Shown: piece by piece, positions 11,111 through 21,190 of the stretch
Layout of the letters: the number at the start of each line of letters is the position of its first letter
Numbering within the stretch: the first letter of the stretch is position 1
Assembly (NCBI GenBank): GCA_963573385.1
Contig: CAUYLG010017992.1
Location: 1 to 64,000 of the forward strand
Origin: Cacajao melanocephalus
Lineage: Eukaryota; Chordata; Mammalia; Primates; Pitheciidae
Reading direction: 5' to 3'
DNA length: 64,000 nucleotides
Translations under genes and position numbers: made by a program
Notes under the pieces: generated by a model
Seen by the model: the letters and a program-made list of their open reading frames with translations, nothing else
What the model was told of the DNA's origin: nothing
The model's database searches: none

Positions 11111-11789
11111 CAGACTCTCACAAGCCACACAAAACGGCCTGTAGGTGCCATCCCTGGGGAAAACTCACCCCGAGCCAGTCCCCTCCCTTTAACCTTCAGC
11201 GCTGAAGGCTGCATTGGACTCACAGATGGGGAATTAATTGGTGTCATTAACATGTGGCAATGATAATGACTTCTCATCGATCCCTGTGGCAGATGTATGG
11301 CCACCCCGAGGTGGAACTGGGAGCTCAGGATTGGGGTCTAGGCCTCCCTTGCAGAGTCTCGATCTCTGGTGGCCACACCAGAAGCCCCTGTTCCTGCACA
11401 CAGATTATGGTCAGGCCCCACCTCGCAGGATTCCTTGCAGAGCACGGAGGGGAAATGGAACCCAGGGGAGATAAGCCGCTTGCCTGAGGTCACCTGGCCT
11501 GCTAGAGGCTGGGGCCTCCTGGGCACTCAGGACTTAGCCCCTCACATGCAAGCCTCCCCCAACCCCCTCTGTCCCCTCCCACTCCTTCTGTAGAAGTCCC
11601 TCTGTCCCTCCTTTCCCCCCAGGCTCTAACCATCTCCTGTGGGGCTGGCCCTGTTCACAGTCTCTGTTCTGTGTCCTGTGTCTCAGTGGGACTGAGACCA
11701 CAAAGTGGAAGGGCTTGGCTATAGGAAGGAGAGAGCCTGGGCTGCAAAGAGGATGAAGGTGCAGAGGCTGGCCTGGGACAGACTGACAG
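11111..11789. other. Single-copy sequence
   Basis: No repeat or gene recognised. A short AT-rich island lies at 11230-11275 (GGGAATTAATTGGTGTCATT). Confidence 0.4.
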
Positions 11790-12080
11790 ATAAGCAAACT
11801 CCTGCTCCTCCTCCAAGAGGCCACCTTCTCCAGGAAGCCTCCCCTGACAGGCCCCACTCCCTGCTTAGCTGGATCCCTTTCTGATGCTTCAGCAGCTTCT
11901 TCTCCGTGTGAGCCCTTAGCCCACGAGGCTGTGGTGGTCTGCTTCCCCATTTCCTTCCCCACTGTGCCGTGAGAAACGCTTCCTGTATGGACTTTGTCTA
12001 ACTGATCTTTGCAGCTCCTTCAGACTTAGCCCAGAACAGGCAAGTAGTAGGTGCCTAACGGATGTTGAATAAACAGAAAT
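11790..12080 (+). mobile_element. L2 3' end
   Basis: CTCCAGGAAGCCTCCCCTGA, then AACAGGCAAGTAGTAGGTGC and GGATGTTGAATAAACAGAAA match the L2 3' end (...AGTAGGTGCTCAATAAAT...GAATGAA). Confidence 0.75.
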
Positions 12081-12087
12081 AGACTGA

Positions 12088-12112
12088 GGCAGACAGACAG
12101 ACAGACAGACAG
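12088..12112 (+). repeat. (GACA)n microsatellite
   Basis: Six uninterrupted GACA units directly follow the L2 3' end, as expected for a simple tail expansion. Confidence 0.9.
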
Positions 12113-12590
12113 GGGGAAAGGCTGAGACCAGAGCTGGAAGGACAAACGGAGAGGGGTGCTGGAGCCCGGGTTCCGGGACTCTGCGAGGTGGAAGGTGGGC
12201 GCATGGGCCTTGGGGGCTTGGCCAGGTGCCCAGTGCTAGGCAGAGAGTCTGTGTTCTCTGGGGCCCCCTAGAGGCTTCGGGCCCCCTTCCTGGGTGGGAG
12301 ACAGGCTACTTCCTCCCATCTGTCCTCTCTGGAGAGAAGCATGGGGAAGGGAGCTGAAGGCCCTGCAGCCAGGAGCTCGGCTGGAAAGTGGCAGTGGGTA
12401 GGTGGAGGTGGAGGTGTGGTAACATTAAATGGGATCCAAGGAATAGGATTCAGACTCTGTGGATTCAGACATGGGCACAGAGGCTGAATTCATTCCCAGC
12501 AGCCCCCTGGAAGCCCAAGCTGGGTCAGGCCCCTGGGGACACCCCCAGACTGGCTGGCTGCACTGAATTTGTTACTGTCACTGCATTTCC
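12113..12590. other. GC-rich single-copy sequence with CTCF-like core
   Basis: No repeat recognised. GGCCCCCTAGAGG at 12262-12274 resembles the CTCF core on the minus strand, but flanking positions are weak. Confidence 0.4.
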
Positions 12591-12596
12591 AGGGCT

Positions 12597-12642
12597 TATA
12601 ATGAGCTGCTAATGAGCTGTCAGCTAATTATGAGAATTAAAT
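12597..12642 (+). promoter_or_regulatory. Phased homeodomain-type site array
   Basis: TAATGAGCTG occurs at 12599-12608 and again at 12610-12619, an 11-bp step of about one helical turn, followed by TAATTATGAGAATTAA at 12625-12640. Four TAAT/ATTA cores in 42 bp inside GC-rich single-copy DNA point to a homeodomain-bound element. Conservation is not tested here. Confidence 0.45.
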
Positions 12643-13109
12643 GGGGCAGCAGGGCTGAGCTGAGTTTTGCTGAAAGCTTCTGGGGTGTCCGGGGGACGGA
12701 AAGCCCCCATCGGCCTCCTGGCCCCTCATGAGTGTGAGGGTAGAGGAATTTGTTCTTGAAGAGAAAGACGGAGAACTCCAGCAGCCCCAGAATAAGGCAG
12801 CTCCAGCCCCACAGCCGGGTAGCAGCTGCACCTGAAGGCAGGGCAGTCAGGCCTGTGGAGGGCAGCTGAGGGCCCCAGAGGTCTGACTCTCTGTGTGACT
12901 TCAGGCATGTCCCCCTGGGTCTAGAGTCTTTCCTCCTATGCATAAAATGGATCTGGAGGAGGAGAAGGGACTAACCAGCGGATCCCTGCTGGCCCTTCCT
13001 CCCATCAGTGCAGTCATGACACTGTGACACCTCCCTCTTCATAGACATGGCTCAGAGGCCTCCACTTTGTGAGCACAGGGATTTGCTTGGGGGGTCACAG
13101 GAACCCAAG
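12643..13109. other. Single-copy sequence
   Basis: Nothing recognised except general GC-richness. Three overlapping minus-strand frames have no motifs. Confidence 0.4.
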
Positions 13110-13305
13110 TAGAGAAATCTTTAACCAACAGAAATGAGTGCATAGGTTGACAGGTGCACGAATATTCATAACAGCTATATTCATAAGAGAGCAAAACTGG
13201 AACAACCCCAATGTCCATCAACAGAAGAAGGGATAAAGAAATTGTGGCATATTCACCCAATGAAGTAGTACACAGCAATGACAAAGAACAAACTACTTAC
13301 ATAGA
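13110..13305 (+). mobile_element. Old L1 ORF2 tail (first part)
   Basis: GAATATTCATAACAGCTATA, CCCCAATGTCCATCAACAGA and GGATAAAGAAATTGTGGCAT are late ORF2 of an L1M-age element. It is interrupted by a DNA transposon and resumes at 14359. Confidence 0.8.
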
Positions 13306-14358
13306 CAGTCTTCATTTTATGGGATTCCGATATGCACAAATTCCAGTTACCATGGTTTAATTAAGCAATTTCAGTCTCTCAGCAAGGCCGTTCAAATTTC
13401 AGTCACCATTTTATTGGCATATTTTAAACCGTGAGTAGCGGCCTAAGGGGTAAACTTCCCTGCTGGCTCTTCAGTTTGCATCAGTAGCAGATACGTATCA
13501 TGATCAATGACCAGTCATGTCACTCTTTCTAAGGCCGTTGATTAGACACTGGGCATCTGGCGGGCAGTTCACACACAGACAGCAAAGTGTGCAGTTGTGT
13601 TGCTGCTTTGTCTTCAATTTAGAAACCCACATGACACTTTAGAAAAATCTCTAACTGAAAGAAGGAATTAGTTAACAAAGAGGAAGTTGCAACAAAGAAA
13701 TGAAAATGATAATGCTAGAAGTAAAATTCGACTCAAGTGTAAATGGAGTCATAGAAGAAATAGCCGACTGGGAACGTCCAGCAGTGTCACCAGCATTTGG
13801 CTCCAGATGTGCAGCAGAGGAGCTTAGTGAAGGCGAACGCATTGACATAAACCGGAACGAGGTTGTAGTGAAATGGATGAACATGCTCCAGAGAATGTAT
13901 GCTCACACAAACGCTTCACACCAAAGGAACTTCCAGAGATATTTCACAACATTGAAAACACAAAGGAGGAAATGCTGGAAGCAGATCCACACTTAAAACA
14001 CAGTCTGACAATTGGCCAATGCATACAAAAGGTGCTTGCCCATGTTGTAAGCTACATGACCAGCACTGTTCAATCTGCTCTTCCTAAGTTTTTTTTACAA
14101 AGAAATAAAGCACTTTAATTCTTAATGTTTCTGATGTCTAAAATTGCATTGAATTAAAACTGATTTTTTTAATTTCCAAACTATATTTATAACTAACAGT
14201 AAGAGAGTTTTTAATGTTTTCACCAAAAAAAAAAAAAAAGCTTCTGTGGGTCCCAGAACAATCACACTTTTCCCCACTGGTTAGGATCTCCCTGTGTGAT
14301 TTCAACTCACACGGTCGTTTGTGTGTCCCGCACGCACCGCTATGCAAAGCGAGGGCTG
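13306..14358 (+). mobile_element. Tigger-like DNA transposon, internally deleted
   Basis: The ends look like inverted copies of each other: CAGTCTTCATTTTATGGGAT on the left, and on the complement of the right end CAGCCCTCGCTTTGCATAGC. They differ mainly by C/T and G/A changes. The insertion splits an old L1 at a TACAT site. It encodes the degraded tail of a pogo/Tigger-type transposase (see the pseudogene entry). At about 1.05 kb it is shorter than autonomous Tiggers (about 2.4-2.8 kb), so the N-terminal and catalytic parts are mostly lost. The exact subfamily is not assigned. Confidence 0.65.
13683..14118 (+). pseudogene. Tigger-type transposase C-terminal relic
   Basis: Two overlapping frames (13700-13996 and 13873-14118) together cover a decayed protein. 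The second contains FTPKELPEIFHNIENTKEEM and then MLEADPHLKHSLTIGQ, which resembles the C-terminal region downstream of the DDE domain in Tigger transposases. The frame change near 13870-13990 and the missing DDE triad show it is dead. Codon content is unremarkable. It is a fossil, not a host gene. Confidence 0.55.
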
Positions 14359-14690
14359 CTGGTACATGCAGCTGCACAGACGACTTTCACAGAGACAACG
14401 CTGAGAAGAAGCCAGATGCAAAAAACAAGTACATACTTTATGATTCCAGCCACATGAAGTTCAAAAGCAGGCAAAACTAATCTATGGGGGTAGAAGCCAG
14501 AAGAGTGGTTACCTGGGGGAGGTGGGGGCACTAACTGGGTCAGGAGGAAGTCCATTGGGGTGTGGTGGGATATATTCCAGATCTTAATTTGGGTGGTGGT
14601 TTCAGGCATGTATAAATGTATTTTAGAAATCATCCAGCTGTATACTGAAAATTGGTGTACTTGACTATATGTGAAATATTCTTAAATAAA
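14359..14690 (+). mobile_element. Old L1 3' end (second part)
   Basis: GAAGCCAGATGCAAAAAACA, GGCAAAACTAATCTATGGGG, GGTGGTGGTTTCAGGCATGT and the tail with CTTAAATAAATCA match the 3' part of L1M elements and rejoin the segment at 13110-13305 when the Tigger is removed. Confidence 0.85.
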
Positions 14691-15040
14691 TCATTTTTTA
14701 AGTGGAGAAATTCTGTGAACGCCTTGGAGGTTTGTGCAGCTGCGTCTTCGAGAATTTGACAGTATTCCACGTGGCTGACCTTTTCCTCCTTCTTCACTCT
14801 CTTCCCTCACCTGCCCCCAGTAATCTGGCCCTCCTGGTTGCCCTCCTCTCTGGCTACTCCTCAGTGGCTTCTGCGCGCTGCTCTTCACCTTTTCCCACCT
14901 TGATTGTTACCTGCTGCACTGGTCCTGCCCAAGGAGCACCTGCTCCACCCTGGAGCCCAAGCTCGCCCAGAACCCTCCCCAGGCTCACTCCTTTCAGATA
15001 TGGTCAGCAGGTGACCCTGTCACCCTTGTCTCTTCGGTCT
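14691..15040. other. Single-copy sequence
   Basis: No repeat recognised. A 179-codon frame (14702-15241) runs through this and the following GGAA tract. Its second half is only low-complexity Gly/Arg/Glu-rich translation, so it is rejected as a gene. Confidence 0.45.
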
Positions 15041-15049
15041 CTCTCAGGA

Positions 15050-15137
15050 AGGAAGGAAAGAAGGAAAGGAGGGAGGGAGGGAGAGAGGAAGGAAGAGAGG
15101 CAGAAAGAGAGGGAGGCAGGGAGGAAGGAAGAAGGGA
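15050..15137 (+). repeat. GGAA/GGGA purine-rich simple repeat
   Basis: AGGAAGGAAGGAAAGAAGGA and then GGGAGGGAGGGAG runs form an 88-bp almost pure purine strand. Three consecutive GGAA units occur. Such tracts can bind ETS factors and can form triplex or G-rich structures. Confidence 0.85.
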
Positions 15138-15289
15138 TGGCAGATGGATGGAAAAAGGGTGAAGGAAGGCCGGTCTGGCTGCTGCTGGGGAAGGGGCAGC
15201 TTCAGGGAGAGGTCGTGCTGGGCAGGAGGATTTGGGCCTGATCCCAGCTCTAGAAAAGCGACACCCCATTAATGCCTTCCCGGCCGCTG

Positions 15290-15740
15290 ACGCACCTCCC
15301 TAATGGAGTCTGGAACTCCACACTATTAGCCACAAATGGCATTTTGAAATGGCTTTTTTTTTTTTGGGCGAACCCCAAAGACATTGCTAAGATTTACATT
15401 TTCAAATATATGCTGACCTTTTTTTCCTCTTTCTTTGAGTTCATTTGTCATCAGTGTATAATTGAATCAATATATTTCCCGATCAGCCCCAAGATTGAAT
15501 AAGGTCACGGGGAGCCGTGTGTGGGCATTAGACATCATTATTTCACTCCGAGTGAGCGGCCATGGCAAGGAGCATTCCGGGCGCCAAATGAAATTCTATT
15601 AGATTCTATTACACTTTTACAATTATAGAGACGTTCCAATATTACAAGGGGAAATGAAGTCATAATAAAAAAGCCCAGAGGTGTATTACAGAGAAATGGG
15701 CACACTATTTTTCTAGTTAAAAACTTGATGGAAGGAGCTT
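15290..15740. promoter_or_regulatory. AT-rich motif-dense island (candidate enhancer)
   Basis: Single-copy DNA of moderate to high AT content sits between GC-rich flanks. It contains TTACAATTATAGAG (15617), AAGTCATAATAAAA (15657), ATTAGACATCATTATTTC (15526) and CTCCCTAATGGAGT (15295). A T-run at 15352-15365 is the only simple sequence. No repeat family is visible. This composition is typical of deeply conserved enhancers, but conservation must be measured. Confidence 0.45.
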
Positions 15741-16879
15741 GACTGGCTTTCGGTTGCCGAGATGTGACCTTGTTCTCAAAGCCCCTCCGTCGCTGGGCTC
15801 TGGCCCTCCCTCCCCAAGCCTCTGCTGCCCAGAGAACAGTCAAAGCCAGAGACTGGAAGCCAGCTGACCCTCTCTAGTCAAACTGAGTCCAGCTCCGAGG
15901 CCCATGGAGGCACACACTTGTTCCAAACTGATGTCATGTCTAGGGCAATGAGGCAGCTGAGATACTGAACCATCCTGGGGTCGGGGGGTGTCTGAGCGTG
16001 TGAGAAAGAAGCAGAGTGGCAGAGCAGGCATGTGAGAGGGTGGGCATGGGCCCGCGTGAGCATAGGCCCGATGACATAGGGGGCAGGGGATCCAGCAGTG
16101 GTGGGATGGGTGCCCACTCCTTGCCATGAATCACCCGCTCCATGCCACTGTGCTGCAGTGGGCCAGCGATCCTGCCATCCTGTCCTGACCCTTGCAGAGG
16201 TGTTCTACCAGCCCCAGCGCAGAGATAAGACAGGGCCCAGAGGGGCATCTGGCAGGGCTTCCTGAAGAGGCAGAGGAGACAAGCTAGCCCTTGAGGGCTT
16301 GGGAAAACCTGGATATAGGGGAAGAGCCCCAGAGCTCAGAAGGGAGGAGAGAACAGTGCCATGAAAGGTCTGGAGGTTGGGGTGAGCCTGGCACATTGAG
16401 AGTCAGAGATTGGTGGGGGCTGTGGAGAGGGCAAATGCTGGAGAGTGCGCAGGTGGGCGGGGGCTGGGATGAAGGGCAGGGCCTCAGCCTCCTGGGAGAC
16501 CTGAGGGCAGGCGGGGGTCTGGTCAGGCATGGGTTGGTGGCTACCCAGGAAAGGCTCGCTGTGGGATGAGGTGCAGGCTGGATAGCCGCCCAAGTGAGGC
16601 AGGACAGGGGGCCAGGAGGGAGGCTCAGGAGGGTCTCTGGGAAAAAGGGTGGTTGTCCAGGGCCATCTAGGGAAGAAGACAGTGACAGAACCTCCTGGGA
16701 ACAGCATGGAGCCCTCCCCTTCCCTCTGGCCCTGCCCAGGTGCAGGGCTAGATGATGGATAGATGAATGAACAGACTTTCCAGGAACACTGTTAGATGAG
16801 ACAATCGTTCATGAACCTTTCGCTCCCCTCTCTGGAGGAGGTGTACATTTTCCCAGCCATAGATGTTTGGCTTGGCCAT
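15741..16879. other. GC-rich single-copy sequence
   Basis: No repeat, exon chain or RNA recognised. The overlapping frames on both strands reflect high GC content. Confidence 0.4.
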
Positions 16880-17464
16880 GTGTGGTAAGTGGAATTGTAA
16901 AGGTGACCCCTCACCGCAAGATTCCTGATCCCTAGTTATTCAATGAAACACTAATCTAGGTACTGCTGTGGAGAGATTTTGCAGATGTAAAGTCCCAAGT
17001 CAGTTGACCTTATGATACAGAGATTATCCACATGGATCTAAAACAATCAAGTGAGCCCCTTAAAAGCAGAGCCTGCTCCCTGATTAGCAACACAAAGGGA
17101 AGCCAAAGAGTCAAAGCACCAGAAGGATTTGTTGCACTATTGCTAGCTTGATGATGGAGGGGCCACATGACAAGGAGTGCAGGCGGCCTCTAGAAGCTGG
17201 GAGCAATGCTGGCTGCCAGCCAACCAGGAAACGGGTCGTCCATACTCCGAGGGGACTGAAAAATCCTGCAGCCGCAATAGCAGAATGAGCCTGGAAGAGG
17301 AGCCCCAGCCCCAGATGAGAATGCAACGGCTTGATTTCTGCCTGGGCAGGAGCCCATCACACCATGCTGGACTTCTGACCTACAGACTGTGGACTCACAA
17401 ATGGGCGTTGTTTTAAGCCACCAAGTTCATGGTAATTTGTAATGCAGCAATGAAAGACTAATAT
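16880..17464 (+). mobile_element. MLT1-type MaLR LTR
   Basis: TGGTAAGTGGAATTGTAAAG, AAGATTCCTGATCCCTAGTT, GTTTTAAGCCACCAAGTTCA and TAATTTGTAATGCAGCAATG follow MLT1 order from near the 5' end to the 3' ACTAATATA terminus. A nearly complete solo LTR of about 585 bp. Confidence 0.85.
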
Positions 17465-18376
17465 ATGCCATGACTTGTATTGGACAATGGACAATGGAAG
17501 TGACAGTGTGGACCTGGGACTAGGCCTTCTGGGTTTCTGCTCAGCCTCTCGTGATCCTCTGATGGTTAGAGTTGAGGAAGTGCAGGCCCGGGAGCTGTGC
17601 CTTCTGCCGGCCAGAGGAACTGGCCTGAACCCAACAAGATCCTGCAGCCCGCCCTTGCTGACCTGCATCCTGAAGTGGAGTCACCCAGCCAACCTGCAGG
17701 CCTGGGAACAGGCAAATCAATGTTGCTCTAAACTGTGGGGTTGGAGGTGCTGTGCCACCATCATGTCGCAGCAAGAGCTTTTACAGATACCTTCATCTTA
17801 GCAGCCAGGAACCGGCTGGAACAAAGAGGCAGGGGCTGTGTGAGGTCCTGGAGCAGTCCTCTTGTGCAGGGGTGAGTCCTGGAGACCAAGGCTTGTGCTG
17901 AGCCAGCCTGGCCCAGGGCACTCGAACATCAGCTAACTATCCTCACAACCACCCTAGGTGTCTGCATGCCCTTTCTATTGGGGTCACCTCTGGAAATCAC
18001 CGTGCCCCACCAGGAAGTCCTTTTCCTCCAAGAAAGCTGGAGCTCCGTGGACTTTCCCTTGCTGCTAAGGGGTACACTTCCCTTTGCCCATGCAAATTCT
18101 GTTAGGTCACCCCTGTGCCAGCTGCACAGAAAGGTGTCAGGCCCTTTACCCCAAACTCAGGGAACACAGGCCACATCCCCTCAAGAGCCCCTCTCTCTGA
18201 TTGCTGGGCAGTACTGTCTCAGCCCTGGGAGAGGGGAGGAGAGAACAGCAGCTCTACATGGTCTCTCCAGAGAAATCCTCACTTGTCTAACCCACCACCT
18301 GGAGGCAGGTGACTGAGGGCCCATGAGGGTCTCTGCTCAGCAAGCCTTGCCCGGACCACCCAGCATTGTGCCGTTA
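17465..18376. other. Single-copy sequence
   Basis: No recognised repeat or gene. A short direct repeat GGACAATGGACAATGG lies at 17482-17497. Confidence 0.4.
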
Positions 18377-18387
18377 AGACTTGGGGT

Positions 18388-18679
18388 TGGCTGGGCACAG
18401 TGGCTCACACCTGTAATCCCAGCACTTTGGGAGGCTGAGGCGGGTGGATCACGAGGTTAGGAGTTCAAGACCAGCCTGATCAACATGGTGAAACCCCATC
18501 TTTACTAAAAATGCAAAAATTAGCTGGGCGTGGTGGCGCGCACCTGTAGTCCCAGCTACTCAGGCGCCTAAGGCAGGAGAATCGTGTGTACCCGGGAGGC
18601 AGAGGTTGCAGTGAGCTGAGATCACGCCACCGCACTCCAGCCTGGGAGACAGAGCAAGACTCTGTCTCAAAAAAAAAAA
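18388..18679 (+). mobile_element. Alu (AluS-like), plus strand
   Basis: Full dimeric Alu with GGCTCACACCTGTAATCCCA, GAGTTCAAGACCAGCCTGAT, GCCACCGCACTCCAGCCTGG and an A-tail. Target-site duplication AGACTTGGGGT (18377-18387) / AGACATGGGGT (18680-18690), one mismatch. Confidence 0.95.
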
Positions 18680-18749
18680 AGACATGGGGTCTGGGTTTCT
18701 GTTTTCCTCAGCGTTGGGCCTCAGCTCAGACCAGCACCTCTTCCTGTCC

Positions 18750-19491
18750 TTTAAAAATGTACTTTGAAATAACCTCAACTTTACAGAAAAGTAGCAAATC
18801 CTGTACACATGACTTTTTTCCCTGAGCCATTTGAAAACATAGAGGCATGGGGACATGGGCCCATTGAGCAAACACTTCAGCATGCATTTCCCTCCACACC
18901 TTCTCCTTCAGCACAGCACATCAGCAAATTAACACTGACACATAACTTGCATTCAGTCTTCGTCCCACTCCAGATGCACCAATCGCCCCAGCAATGTCCT
19001 TTAGAGCAAAAGGACCTGGTTTTTTGGGTCATGCATCTCTCTCAGTTGTCATGTTTCCTCCGTCTCCCTCAATCTGGGACAGGGCCTGATCTTGCCTGAC
19101 CTTATCACCTGTGAGATGACAGGCCGGTATTGAGCAGGCTGTCCCTCAATCTGGGTTTGTCTAATGTTTCTCAAGGTTGAGCGCAGGCTGTGCGTGTTGG
19201 GCAGGTGTGTGACTGTGGGCTTGTCTGCACTTCTGTCGGGAGGCACAGGGTTTTGAAAGTCCCATTGCTGATGCTCACTTTGGTCACGTGAGGAAGGTGG
19301 TACCAGCCTTCTCTCTACTGTAAAATTATTCTTTTTCCCTTTGTAATTAATAACTATGTGCGAAGGTATTACGAGACTGTAAATATCGCATTCCTCATTA
19401 AATTTCCAATTTATTCATTTATGTCAGTACGGATTCATGGTTTCCTATTTCTTTAAATGGGTTATAAACTGCTACTATCATTATTTATTTT
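18750..19491 (+). mobile_element. Ancient LINE fragment (HAL1/L1M-like)
   Basis: CCTCAATCTGGGTTTGTCTA, TGTCGGGAGGCACAGGG and TTTTCCCTTTGTAATTAATA recur in this order in an old, common LINE-derived repeat. It is interrupted by the Alu monomer at 19501 and may continue to about 19700. The family name is uncertain. Confidence 0.5.
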
Positions 19492-19500
19492 GATGTTCAG

Positions 19501-19634
19501 AGGGCTGGGCACAGTGGCTCATGCCTGTAATCTCAGCTCTTTGGGAGGCTGAGGCAGGCGGATCACCTGAGGTCAAGAGTTCAAGACCAGCCTGGCCAAT
19601 ATGGTGAAACTCTGTCTTAAAAAAAAAAAGAAAA
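19501..19634 (+). mobile_element. Alu left-monomer insertion
   Basis: A single Alu left arm (GGCTGGGCACAGTGGCTCAT to GGTGAAACTCTGTCTT) with a poly-A tail. Target duplication GATGTTCAG at 19492-19500 and 19635-19643. It is a free left monomer or a truncated Alu. Confidence 0.88.
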
Positions 19635-19699
19635 GATGTTCAGATTGCCCCAGATTTGGCCAGTGGAAGCCCCTTCAGGCTGGTTTGTCGCAGCGCCCA

Positions 19700-20755
19700 C
19701 CCCCTCTCACTGTCCCAGCTGTTCCTGGTCATTCCTCTGGTGGAAGGGTACCTGGATGACCTCAACAACCATCTCTTCACCCTCCAGGTGCCCTGTAGCA
19801 GTGCCTGTAAGACTACTATCCCAGGCCAGCATCCTGAGTGCTCGTTTCCCATCCTGACATGTTAGACCTTGGCTGGAGGGCAGACCTCGGCCCCTGCCCT
19901 TGGTTGGAGCAGATCTGGGCTGAGCACGTGGGCGCAAAGCACCCTCACTCACCAATGCGCTGGAAGCAGGACTGCGCTATTGGCTCAAAGGGAGTCAATG
20001 CAGCTTCCTCAGGTGTGAGCAGGGCAGGGTCCTAGCTCATTTCCAGAGCTCAGACATGCCCCCCCACCCCAAGCTGTGACTCTGCCAGTCCTCAAACCCT
20101 GACGTCTTCCAGTGTGGTCTTCCCTGTTGTCCCAGGAGAGGGCAGGGCTCAGCCTGGCTCCGCAGCCACTTGCGGGCAGTCAGTGATTTGCAGGGGAGGT
20201 GCAGGAGAAGGTCCAGTGGCAGCTGTGTCATAATGGAAGACATGTGGGCAGAATCTGGCAAGAGAGGACTGCCTTGAGCCCAAGCTAGGAAAAGAGGCTC
20301 AGTGACACCAGGAGCCTGGATGGGGAGGAGGCCAGAAGGACTCTGGCCATACAGGCAGGGCCCCGTTAAACCAAACAAACTTCAGAGTGAAGAGTGGCCA
20401 AGGTGGGCTGAGAACCTACAGTTTTCTGGCCTCAGTTCTCATACCTCTTCAGACATTTCCTAATGTGGGGCTCTGGTGACACACTGGGCATGAGCTCTTC
20501 TGAGCTGGTGGCCCCATATAGAGCACCCCACAGATTTCAGGAGCAGTTTGCATGGCTCAAAGGTGACCCTGGGGCGCGCATGAAGACTGCAATTCCTCTG
20601 GTACTCCTGGAGGGGGATTGTGGGCCTCCTCTTCTTCCCCAGCCTTTTCCTAGTGGGGAGGCATCTGAGGGCAGGAGGACCCTTGGGGAGTTGAGGGACT
20701 TCCCTGCCGCAGGCACCTGCCCCTCCTGAGGTTCTGAGCCCAGGTTCTGGCTGTG
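19700..20755. other. Single-copy sequence
   Basis: GC-moderate, no repeat or exon chain recognised. Confidence 0.4.
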
Positions 20756-20759
20756 CATA

Positions 20760-21190
20760 GGCCCGGAGCTCAAGGCTAATTGTGAATTAGGAGCCCAATT
20801 ATGCCCGGCGCAATTGGCTCCGCACTGCCTCCTCTTCCCGACAGACATGTATATTAATAGTTGGCACTTATTGAACCAAATATGAATATTCATCTTCATT
20901 TATATTTCAAGGCCTTTCCTCCTGGAGGCCCGGGGGGCTGCGACCAGCTCCAGCCCCATCACGGAGCTGACAGCTCGCACTCCTGGGCCCTGACTCCTGG
21001 CTCCACAGGCCGCCGGGCGGGCTCCCAGCTGTCCACAAACACTCATTAGGGGGGCCGGACCCAGCGAGCTGCGGAGAATGTGTAATCGCACCGCGCGCTG
21101 CTAATTAGGGAGCTGATGGGGCATTGAGGGCGAGAGGACGAATTCTTTAAACAGAGGACGGGAAACTTGAAGAGCTGTAATTACTTGGAG
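20760..21190. promoter_or_regulatory. Motif-dense island with CpG-containing core
   Basis: The left part holds GGCTAATTGTGAATTAGGAG, an imperfect inverted repeat GGAGCCCAATT/AATTGGCTCC (20790-20800, 20812-20821), ATATTAATAG and AAATATGAATATTCATC. The centre (20930-21100) is GC-rich with several CpGs. The right part has GCTGCTAATTAGGGAGCTGA (21097) and GAGCTGTAATTACTTGGAGC (21170). No repeat signature is seen. A good candidate developmental enhancer, by inference. Confidence 0.5.

Noticed and set aside
10625..11263. Several Cys/Val/Tyr- and His/Thr-rich frames on both strands
   Set aside because: They are produced by the CA/TG-rich degenerate repeat. The peptides are repetitive in step with the DNA words.
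14702..15241. 179-codon plus-strand open frame
   Set aside because: Its second half translates the GGAA/GGGA purine tract into repetitive Gly/Arg/Glu. No domain, no conserved start context, and it overlaps minus-strand frames.
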